Position numbers and translations under genes: made by a program. A stretch of 22,309 nucleotides of DNA from the NCBI RefSeq assembly GCF_000003605.2, contig NW_003126391.1:230508-252816 (forward strand), read 5' to 3'. Source of the stretch: Saccoglossus kowalevskii (taxonomy: Eukaryota; Hemichordata; Enteropneusta; Harrimaniidae). This document shows positions 10,414 to 19,380 of the stretch, in pieces (position 1 is the first letter of the stretch; every line of letters starts with the position of its first letter). The notes beneath the pieces are model-generated. The model saw only the letters and a program-made list of their open reading frames with translations, was not told the DNA's origin and ran no database searches.

Positions 10414-10795
10414 GTGGTGATACACGGTTACAAGCAGGTAGACAGTCTGCTTGCAAAGGGCGCCATATGCAAGATAGAGGATCTGGTTATAAGTCTGGGC
10501 TTCTACTCAAATGTGTTCGTAGTCCCAAAGGCTACTGGTGGCTGGCATCCACTTCTGGACTTAAGCAGACTAAATCAGTACATGCTGCTCGATCGGTTTG
10601 ACATGGAGACACCAAACACGGTCTTGCTCTCCGTACACCAGTTCGACTGGTTAGCCTAGACTACACCAGTTGGGCTTCTTAGTAAATCAAGCAAAGTCCC
10701 ATCCTCAGCCAACACAACAGTTGGTATTCCTGGGCATGGAGTTTGACATGGAGGCGGGCTTGGTACGACCTTCACAGACTTGTTGCCTAGCATGA
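10414..10795 (+). pseudogene. DIRS reverse transcriptase remnant with deleted catalytic core
   Basis: The frame 10414-10659 encodes the fingers region: VDSLLAKGAI, LGFYSNVFVVPKATGGW, LLDLSRLNQYM and FDMETPNTVL. It ends HQFDWLA-stop. The next recognisable piece, HQLGFLVNQAKS and QQLVFLGMEFDM at 10664-10795, belongs after the palm. The stretch that should hold the two catalytic motifs (the Asp of motif A and the YxDD box), about a hundred residues, is missing. Confidence 0.8.
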
Positions 10796-11176
10796 AGCGA
10801 CCTAGCTGAGTGCCTAGTCAGCACTTTGTGTCCCTCTGAGAACTAATGCGTATCATCAGAATGATGACCTGGTTCTAAGGGTAGTTCTCAAGCCGTGCTA
10901 CGCAGCCGCCCTGTACATCACACTTTGTTGCAGCACCGGGCTCACCTATGGAAACTGAACAGGCGAGTAACTCTCTCGGACCAAGCGAGGGATGCCTTGC
11001 CCTGGTGGCCGGCAGTTGCCAACCACAGGCAGGGGGTCCCCTTGGACCCACTTGCCACGGCCATGACTCTGGTAATGGGATGCCTCTCTCACAGGTTGGG
11101 GGGGCACACCTATTGAACGATCAAGCCCAAGAAATATGGTCCCTGCATTGGGTTTCGGGACTGCCATATCAACTGA

Positions 11177-11745
11177 CTCGAACTGAAAGCCGTGCACTAC
11201 CTACCCGTAGTTCGAGGCCACAGAGTCTTGCTTCACACAGACAACACTGTGGTAGTATCCTATATCAACAAGGGGGGGGGGCAGATTCCCATCGCTGTCA
11301 GTCCTATATGAGCAAACTCTTCTTTAGTGCCTGGAAAACAATGTTGAGCTAAACTGCACACCACCTTCCAGGGGTGAGGAACAGCCAGGCAGACGCCCTC
11401 TCGCTGCAGCTCCGTCTCCAGAACACGGAGTGGCAGATACCCCAATGGGTAGCCTCCAGACTGTTTCAGCTGTGGGACGGCCCAATGTAAACCTGTTTGC
11501 CACACCCCGGAATGCCAAGCTCCCGACGTATGTGACACTCCTGTTGACTCCAGGAGCCTGGGCCATGGACACTTTGTCGATCCCGTGGACCCACATAGAA
11601 AAGTATGCCTTTCCTCCCTTCCCGCTAATTCACTGGGTACTGGAGAAACTTCGACAGGAGCACACCTGCATTTTGACGCTGGTGGAGCCCAATTGGCCGA
11701 CCAAGGCCTGGTTTCCACTACTGTTGGAAATGATAGTCGACACTA
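11177..11745 (+). pseudogene. DIRS RNase H and connector remnant
   Basis: The frame from 11177 encodes LELKAVHYLPVV, then VLLHTDNTVVVSYINK, a DIRS RNase H signature, and then breaks at a G10 run (11272-11281). The downstream part is in another frame from about 11430: GRPNVNLFATPRNAKLPTYV, PGAWAMDTLSIPWTHIE, YAFPPFPLI and PNWPTKAWFPLLLEM, all typical of the segment between RNase H and recombinase in these elements. Confidence 0.8.
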
Positions 11746-11879
11746 CCAATGAGCCCAGCAGTGTACCACTTACACGCATGGAGGCTCTCAGTAGACGAAA
11801 GGATGGAAGTCGCACAGACAGAAGATTTATGCGAGTGGGCCGCCAATGTCCTGGCAAGGGCGAACAGGGATTCCACCAA

Positions 11880-12434
11880 CGTAGCCTACGACTTGAAAAG
11901 GTGAGTGTACACTGATTGGTGTAGCGGAAGGGAGATTGATCCATGCCATCCCTCTGTTGCCAAGGTAGCAGAGTTTTGCCCTACTCAGCAATCGTTGGCG
12001 ACAGGTTGGCCTTTGAGAATTCTTTGGGGACAAGGCTAGCCGATTGTCCTGTTATCTGGAGACTGTTTACTGCTTTCCACAATTAGAGGCCAAGACCATG
12101 AACATGGGAACCGCCCAATTGGGACTTGTCGGTTGTGTTGTCGGCTCTAAGTAGACCGCCCTGTGAGCCTCTCCAATCAGCACCACTCAAGTATTTGACG
12201 TGAAAAACGGTCTTCCTACTAGCCCTCGCCTTAGGTAGGCGTCGGTTGGAACTGGGGGCCCTGTCCTTTTGGACCGATCAAGTTGTGCTTAAGACAAGAA
12301 TCAAATCCCACGACACTATCCGCAATCGATCCCCTTGGCTGGCAAACATTGTCAGTCTGGAGGAGTTGCTTCTTTGCCCGGTTTGCCACCTATTGGCGTT
12401 TGGCTCTGCCTATAGTTCAAAATTGTCATTTTGA
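11880..12434 (+). pseudogene. DIRS tyrosine recombinase remnant
   Basis: The frame around 12117-12260 encodes NWDLSVVLSALSRPPCEPL, SAPLKYLT, an in-frame TGA at 12201-12203, then TVFLLALALGRRRLELGALS. The Arg in GRRRLEL is the expected first catalytic Arg region of tyrosine recombinases. The following H-x-x-R and Tyr parts are not recognisable in 12250-12434. The upstream core-binding half is present only as broken fragments from about 11880. Confidence 0.65.
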
Positions 12435-12599
12435 CTGGCCGGTGCAGTGGTTTTGTTCTCTGAGCCATGCTTTTGGATATTTTGCTAGGTTTGGTGTATT
12501 ACGTTCCCTCTGAGGCCCTGAAGAAGCTGAGAGCATGTCTTCAGGCGTGCGGATATCATTAAAAACTTTTATTAAAGCCAGTTCCTGAGTCCATAGTTT

Positions 12600-15124
12600 T
12601 ATTCCTTAGTGGTGTTTAACCAGTACAATTTATGGATGGATACATTCATTTTACTCAGCTAGTGTTAGTAACCGTTTTTGTCGAATATATAGCTTGGTCA
12701 GTGATCTCACCTGACCCTGTAACAACGCTAAAGGTTAAGAGAAAACTTATGAATATTTTTATAGGCTCAACATTTATGCTAGGTTCTCATGGTTTCCAAT
12801 CAAGATCTGGCATTTCTGTACAATACCCTGAATATAATACAATACAATACGAAACTATTACCCTTAAATGACAATGTCCAATAATGATTTTTAATGTAAT
12901 TATTTGAACGTCTCATAAAAGTCTATTAAGGAAGAAGTCATTTGTTTACCCTTTCCTGGTAATCATATGAATAACCAAACGATTATTTCATTTTTGAATA
13001 ATATTAGTTGCTAATATAAATTATGAAGTTACTAAATACTGTAAATGAAAGAAATGAAAGAAATATCGGTTGAAGGGTGTTGATATAAAGTATACAACTA
13101 CTATGTGGATAAGAAACCATTGTTTTTTAGATATTGTGAAAAATCAATGTCACAACAATCACTGTGCATTTAGTGCGAACAAAAATCATGGATATATAAT
13201 CTCGGACATAGTTTTCAATACTTGTGCAGGGATACATATTATTTACATTACAACATCTCTATAACTGAAAAAAATGGATGATTGGGATTTCTCTGTGCAT
13301 GACAGTAATATTAATAATTAAGTAATGATTTTGTAGACATAAAAAGGAGAGTAATTAATACATCGTTAAACATTATAAAACATCTGGTTGAGTTAGTTGC
13401 AAAGCAGTTTGCAGAGGCAGTGAGTATGGGGAGGGGGGGCGTCACTGTACACATCCACGAATAAATACAGCTCGCCAGATCATAGTCCGAATCAGAGTAT
13501 GTCAAAACAGGAGAATTAATAGGTCCATCGTTGGATCATTAGGTTAATATATAGTGGTCTAATAAATGTTAAATATTAAACACCAACAATGGGTAAGTCA
13601 GTGTACACTGCAGCTGTTGAAAGCTACGCGAACAGCTAGATTACGACATTGGCACTAGACATACACTGTTCAGTCTGAGACGAATAGCTGAGGTATGTAT
13701 AGATCATATACTACTTGTACTTGTCATGTGACAATACACTTGGTGGTAAATAGAACAGTCAATGCATTAAGACATCTTGGTTTTCACAGCTCTAAGGGGG
13801 GAAATCTTCTGAATTGTCAGTTTAGTGTGTCTTTGCATACATTTGGCACTCACACTGTGAATGTGTGCTCACTCTTTTGGTTGGTAGATTTAATGTGTTT
13901 AGCCTATATTTTAACCTTTTCACCGTTTTACCATAATATGTTGTGTTGTTAACAGTTTACTTTAGTTTGCATAATCACAGGGGTTAATTTAACTGTCATA
14001 GCTATATCTTCGAATTCTATTTTATTTCTGGGAAGTTTCAATAATTTATGTTGTGTAAAATCAGAACTGTGACTGGCGAGAGCAGGTGTGGGCGAAACAG
14101 TGAAATGGCTGACTGATTCTAAACAAACCCGCTGGGGCGTTATACAAGGATAACACGTGATACAAATTAACTGAACTCTAGGGGACGCCCTACTCAATGA
14201 ACAAAGCCAAACAAAATTTAACAAAATTACAGATAATTTATTACAGAATTTCCTACATATTAATTTTCTTAAATTTTCAGGTAAATGTGTAATACAATTT
14301 GGAGCGGGTGAGAGCAGCAACATTCTGGGCGGGAAACAGCAGCAACCGGGGCAGGAAGGAGCAGCAACTAGTGCCAGAAGAAGTAGCAAGTAATACAGAA
14401 AGGCAGCGGCTATTGTACAACCACCGATTGCCGGTCATGTGCCGCTCTTGGGCTGCTCCCATTCGTTCATGTTTTAGGGGAGGGTTGTCGTCAATCCATT
14501 GTACGACATCTGTATATCACTTTAATAATCAGGCCATTAATACATTGATTCCAGGGCATTCCAGTCAAGCTGAATAAAGATCATTTGCACTCGTATCTCA
14601 CAAATATATCCAGGCTGGTACTCAACTGATACATATGAGTTAAAAATCAAAGTGCGTAGGGGACAGTAAACGTACTCCATTTGAACGAACGATTTCTTTA
14701 ATAGGATGTTTCCTGCAACCAAACCTTGCCTAGAATTGCATGCTTGACATTAATAGTTTTTCAGCAAAACTGAATGGTCACTTTTTTGTTAATGCTGCAC
14801 GCAAGGCAACATTTTCAAATTAAAATTGTAGCCCTTAAAATGTACATCATTGCGTATTTTGAAAATCTTCGGTATATTGTTGACACTGTAATTTCATTTA
14901 GCCATATGACATTGTACAGTTCTAGTTAAACTTGTAAAACTATGAATATAGCTATCAAGTTATGATGGTTTAAAGTAATATTTGTTGTCATAATTTGAAT
15001 ACCATAATGTTAACAACATAAATGCGACTATTCTGCAATTACACAACTGGATCTAATATGTAACTTCCACATTCTGTTTTAATGAATGTTTTCAAAAATA
15101 ATACATTTTCTTGTTTGTATACAG
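12600..15124. other. Intergenic or 5' intron region, no coding gene recognised
   Basis: This is AT-rich DNA. A somewhat GC-richer patch at about 14300-14460 has GCAGCAAC-like repeats and open frames on both strands without recognisable motifs. A donor-like CTGAG|GTATGT at 13693 could end a non-coding 5' exon of the downstream gene, but this is a guess. A short ATAC-rich stretch lies at about 12830-12850. Confidence 0.35.
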
Positions 15125-15217
15125 AGATGAACATCATGCTGATACCGACAATGCTGTTACTGTTACTGGTACTGGTACTGATGCTGATTATTGGGTGGTT
15201 TTGTCTCTTGCGCGTAG
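15125..15217 (+). CDS. Leader exon: hydrophobic N-terminus
   Basis: The acceptor GTTTGTATACAG ends at 15124, implying an upstream 5' UTR exon. ATG at 15127 opens MNIMLIPTMLLLLLVLVLML and a short IIGWFCLLRV tail, then the donor GTAAGC at 15218, phase 1. The long uninterrupted hydrophobic run without a small-residue cleavage site could equally be a signal-anchor. The frame would close a few codons into the intron, supporting splicing. Confidence 0.55.
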
Positions 15218-16113
15218 GTAAGCCACCATTTTAGCTCAAATAATGGTTCATAGTATGTCATATAATTATGAAAAAGTTTACACAAAGGGAGTTTGGTGAT
15301 TAATGCCTTTAATTCATGCCTAGCAATTAAATAGTTTTTCTTTCTGTCTTTTTTTATAGTTACATAATCTTGTAAACATAATAAAAGTGTTTGTTTGATG
15401 CAACAAAATATAATCACAGGTGGAGATTGTCAGCAAACTTTCGATTCCAAATTTTTAGCTCTACTGAATTATGGGTGTAACATTTGTGTATGTAAACAGA
15501 GACTATCATTCAAGGTCATAAAAACAAAGTAACTAACCGCATACAACACTACATAGTCAAATCAGTAAAAAAAACGATATATGGACTGCATGAAATAATG
15601 GCGGTGTGTTTCCTGCTCCACTTGTGGTATCCGCCAAGTATCATTCTATATGAACCTGATTCTACGTCAGATAATTGACATTGACATTAACAGCGATATT
15701 GTATTTAACCTCAAGCTCATATCTGCCAAAATACGTTTTGAAAGTTAAGGCCAGTCGTTCTCTATCGTTCTCTCCTTTGCTTTAATAGTTTGACGAAAGA
15801 AGATGTTTATTTAATTAGCTTGCATATGTACCACAGGCCAGAGCATAGTAAATGAGCTGGAAAATTACCTTATACTGTGGTGGAATATTGACGATACTAA
15901 AATGAAAATAATTAGGGCACAGATCAAAGTATGAAGCAGATTTCTTAGTCTTAAGTTTAAATCATCACATACTCTTCACTACACCTTGACATATTACCAA
16001 CATCAGATAACGTATTATTTAAAAACAAAATTCGACTGTTGAGCAGATTTATTACATAACAAATCAAGCTTCTAATAATTAACTGCAGTTGGATATTGTT
16101 TCTAATTCATTAG

Positions 16114-16293
16114 TTCAATTCTTCGGACCAAAGGTTTCCGACATTCTAATAACCAACTGCTCTTATAAGGACGCTTGGGTTTTGGTAGACATTGATCAGA
16201 AACATGTTACAAAGATCACACAAGATATTAAAGAAAAGGGAGATGACGATATAATTGAATGGCAAACAAATACATGTAATGTAAATGCTTATG
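16114..16293 (+). CDS. Exon 2, 180 nt, two cysteines
   Basis: The acceptor CTAATTCATTAG is used so that phase 1 matches the leader exon. An alternative CAG acceptor at 16088 opens the same frame in phase 0. The exon encodes QFFGPKVSDILITNCSYKDA, a lysine/aspartate-rich middle, and IIEWQTNTCNVNAYG. The donor is TG|GTAAGT at 16294, phase 1. In-frame stops close the reading frame just outside both splice sites. Confidence 0.6.
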
Positions 16294-16949
16294 GTAAGTA
16301 TATCATAAGATACCAATTGTGTAAGTGATGTTGTACTGCTTTGATAGAAATACCAGGAATATAATTCTAAATATATTTAATCCATTATCTTCAGAAATAT
16401 GCCTATTAATGTGTTATACCTAGATTGCACGACGTTTGAATATCTCATTAATACACACACCCATCCCAGGTCACAGTCACAGTTTTTGTTTTAAGACATC
16501 TCCAGAGAAAATATTTGGCAGGAGATAATAAACAATCATTAAGGCACAGTAAGAGACAGAGGGAAGGTATTCTTCTTTAACATAATTTCAGTTAGACGTA
16601 CCATTGGATCATAATTACTAAATTTAAATGTTAATGGAAAGTACATAGTCAATATAATCGAATGTGAAAGTGAAAGACTTAGCTTCCTGTTTCATTTTGT
16701 GAAAGAATAATTGTGTATTAGTATAGATTGGATGGATTTGATACCATAAAACTCAATTGAATATTGCAAACGAGTTAAATATAGTGTTGTGGCACTGAAC
16801 ATTATTTATTCACATCACCACTGACGACATCATGCACGTTGCTTAAGTTCTACCGATTTACGATGAATTTTTCAGCAAGATTTTGCCGGATTATGTATTA
16901 AGTTTTATCATGTATTGACAACATGCATTTATTTGTATTACTTGTGCAG

Positions 16950-17129
16950 GCTTCAAAAGAATTAAACCTGCAAACTGGATTTCTATAGCTGTCTCGCAAA
17001 ACAGTCAGACATGCTGGATAACAGCCTTCTCAGTTGATAAGGACCCATTTGGTGATCCAAGACGATTTGATGCTACTCGTAGGACCTATTTTAAAGTGTT
17101 ATTATGTGATGATTATGTCATACGGAAAG
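16950..17129 (+). CDS. Exon 3, 180 nt, two cysteines
   Basis: The acceptor CTTGTGCAG (after a TTTGTATTA tract) and the donor AAG|GTATTT at 17130 are both phase 1. It encodes FKRIKPANWISIAVSQNSQT, CWITAFSVDKDPFGDPRRFD, then TYFKVLLCDDYVIRK. It is fully open and has exactly the same length as exon 2. No family is recognised. Confidence 0.6.
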
Positions 17130-17536
17130 GTATTTATAAAAATAATAATAAGTTTGCATTGTAATAATGTTGAGGGTGTTAATTCGTTCATTTGACATCA
17201 TTTCGAGAACTTCCTGGAATGATTTATTTCAAAAGTGGTGAATTACAAAATAGTATATGCATGCACGTTTTATCTAATCATCTATTTCTTTCTAAAAACA
17301 AAAACGAAGACAGCGTTTTTTTCCAGTCATGTTATTCATGATTAGTTGCTAATACACGTCTTTATTTGTCATGTTTGATTCAAAATGACCAATCCTTTAC
17401 ACAAAAGTTTCATAAGAAATTTCCAAGAATAATTTTGTTCTCAAAGCATCAGAGGCGTTTAGTGGCTGATTCCTCACTTCTGAAAAAATATTAAGGATGC
17501 ATACTCACATATACACATATCTGCATACCAATTCAG

Positions 17537-17839
17537 GGTATGTTTGTTCGGCCAGTGCCACTGATGTTTATATAGACGACGCTTCTCAGTCATATATCAG
17601 AGAAGGTCTTGGCCAAAAAACTTCAGTACTTACTGACATTTCTGCAATTGGTGGGTTTTGTTATCAACGAAAGGATAACCCAATGTATGAATTTTTTTTT
17701 TCTGTACAAATGTTGTGACAAGATCATGCAATGTGCACAACAACACTTATGAGTATGGTTGGAAAGTTCTCTACTGTGGAGAGTCTATTGACCCATGCAA
17801 CACTGCACGACTGACCTATTCAGAAACTCAAGTTCGACA
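17537..17839 (+). pseudogene. Exon 4, cysteine-rich, frame-broken and truncated by a LINE
   Basis: The acceptor CAATTCAG is phase 1. The first frame encodes GYVCSASATDVYIDD, then AIGGFCYQRKDNPMYE, and runs into ten T residues (17692-17701), after which it stops at 17716-17718. The coding signal continues one frame over, with TGC at 17727: CNVHNNTYEYGWKVLYCGES, IDPCNTARLTYSETQV. It then meets T8 at 17840, where the minus-strand LINE tail begins. No donor is seen before the LINE, so the exon is probably cut by the insertion. Confidence 0.55.
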
Positions 17840-17849
17840 TTTTTTTTGA

Positions 17850-18122
17850 TCCTTCTCATCCCACACCGGGACATAAGGCTGCAATCAGGTTCTTCCATTC
17901 CTGTCTATCCATGGCCACCATTTCTGCACTACTCCAGGCCAAGTTTGCTTGGGCAAGTTCTGTGGTAATGGTTCTTCTCCATGTGGTGTTTGGCCTCTCT
18001 CCGTTTCATTGACCCTGTGGTGTCCAGCGAAGTGCTGTTTTGGGGATTGAGTCTTGTGGCATTCTAAGAACATGGCCCAACCATCCCAGTCTTCGGCTCT
18101 TAATTTCAATAATAATAATGTC
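17850..18122 (-). pseudogene. LINE reverse transcriptase C-terminal part, frameshifted
   Basis: After the stop at 18123 the conserved tail continues in other frames. GHVLRMPQDSIPKTALRW-like and TTWRR-like sequence is followed by DRQEWKNLIAALCPGVG and a stop, near 17870-18070. An AT-rich insertion of ATTATTATT type at 18109-18119 accounts for the first frame break. This C-terminal region is typical of the same LINE group. Confidence 0.7.
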
Positions 18123-19305
18123 CTAAGAATGTGTTTGACTAAAGAAATTATCATTGGATATGATCACTGGCCAGAATATTTTGCAAATTCTCCTAAGGCA
18201 ACTATTGTGGAAAGATGATAACTTGATCATGTCGGAGTTTGTTACACGCCAACATTTGGATGCATAGAGAAGGCAAGATTTCACATTGCTATTGTATAGC
18301 TTGATTTTAAGCTTCTGACTGTATTGGTTGGATTTCCAAATTGGATTTAGTTTTATGAAGGCATTCCTGGCTTTGGCTATTCTTGATTTGATGTCTTTAC
18401 TTGTGCTGTCCTTTTTGCTTACATTACTGCCCAGGTAAGTGAAGTCATCAACTTCATTGATGGCCTTACCCTGAATTTTGAATGGGGTTTGGTTTGTTGT
18501 GTTGATTTTCAATAGCTGTGCCTTTTTCTCATTGATTGACAGTCCTGTTTGTGCTGCAAACCTAGAGAGCCTGTTGGTCTTTTCTTGCATATGATCTAGT
18601 CTTGATGAAAGCAGAGCTATATCGTCGGCAAAATCCAGATTGTCAAGTTTGGAAAACATGGACCATTGTATTCCTCTTGCTTTACCGACAGTTGTGTTTC
18701 TCATTACCCAGTCAAGGGTAATAAGGAAGAGCATGGGTGAGAGTATGTATTCTTGTCGTACTCCTGACTCAACTTTGAACCAGTCTGAAAGAGCGTTGTC
18801 TAGGATGATGCTGCACTCAAAGTCTACATAACATGTCTTGATTAGTTGGGTGAGTTTTGGGTGAATTCCATAGGCTTCTAATATCCTCCACAGGCTGTCT
18901 CGATGTACACTATCGAAGTCAATGAAATTTGAAAAGAGTGATGCATTCCATTCCAAACATTGTTCCATGATGTTTTGTAGTTCACAAATTTGATCAATGC
19001 ACCCCTTTCCGCATCTGAAACCGGCCTGTTCTGGTCTGAGCTTTGCATCAATGGCTGTTTCCATTCTATTGAGAAGGATTTTGCAGAAGACTTTGCTTGG
19101 AATTGATAGGAGAGTAATTCCCCGCCAATTGTCACAGTTTGCCAAATCACCCTTCTTTAGAAGTTTTACGATGAGCCCTTTACGCCAATCATCCGGAATT
19201 TCATTTTTGGTCCAAATACAGTGAAAAAGTTTGGTAAGGGAATTTGTGGCAGTGACTATATCTGCTTTTAATATCTCAGCGTAAATGGCATCGAAACCTG
19301 TAGCT
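18123..19305 (-). pseudogene. LINE reverse transcriptase, main open frame
   Basis: Reading leftwards, the frame is open from a stop at about 19305 (in the HG-stop-ATGFD context). It shows EIPDDWRKGLIVKLLKKGDL, NWRGITLLSIPSKVFCKIL, EQAGFR-GKGCIDQI, FIDF, GVRQ, LSPMLF, the catalytic box FADD (18621-18632), LSINEKKAQLL, FTYLGSNVSKKD and SCLRRICKIFWP. Motif A appears shortened: FIDF runs straight into DSVHRDSLW where relatives have about four more residues. GVRQ is followed by EY instead of GC. The frame ends at 18123. Confidence 0.88.
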
Positions 19306-19380
19306 TAACCATGTTTAAAACTTTGAATTGCTTTCATTCCCTGAGAATACTGTTCACAAATTCCTGCTGTGGTTCATGAA

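Larger units (their letters stand above)
8760..12600 (+). mobile_element. Degenerate DIRS-like tyrosine-recombinase retrotransposon
   Basis: In order on the plus strand lie a gag-like Cys/His region, a reverse transcriptase with a VPK-TGG-LDLSRLN signature, RNase H (LELKAV and HTDNTVVVSYINK), and a recombinase segment with a GRRRLEL motif. This order and the lack of an integrase or aspartic protease fit the DIRS group, which integrates through a tyrosine recombinase. Base composition is visibly more GC-rich than the flanks. Every domain is split by frameshifts or stops and the RT is internally deleted, so the copy is dead. Ends were not resolved: no split direct repeats or inverted termini were found by eye. 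Small hairpins at 8914-8933 (GCTGCCAC/GTGGCAGC) and 12517-12545 (CCTGAAGA/TCTTCAGG) lie near the two edges. Confidence 0.85.
17840..19380 (-). mobile_element. 5'-truncated LINE (non-LTR retrotransposon) fragment
   Basis: On the minus strand the reverse transcriptase reads from about 19380 towards 17840, ending with the typical short 3' tail and an A8 run (T8 at 17840-17847 on the plus strand). No endonuclease domain is present, as expected of 5' truncation during target-primed reverse transcription. It sits inside exon 4 of the cysteine-rich gene. The 5' edge and target duplication could not be defined. The clade was not assigned; it is of the kind often labelled endonuclease-reverse transcriptase in invertebrate genomes. 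Confidence 0.85.

Noticed and set aside
11260-11718. 152-codon minus-strand open frame inside the DIRS element
   Set aside because: The plus strand there encodes conserved DIRS sequence, and GC-rich composition keeps the opposite strand open.
13589-13639. Short open frame of 16 codons starting CAACAATGG, near a GTATGT donor at 13693
   Set aside because: It is very short, a strong GTAAGT donor overlaps its start, and nothing recognisable is encoded. It could be 5' UTR of the downstream gene but cannot be supported.
13949-14462. Overlapping open frames on both strands around a GC-richer patch
   Set aside because: Low-complexity GCAGCAAC-like repeats keep several frames open, and no protein family is recognisable.
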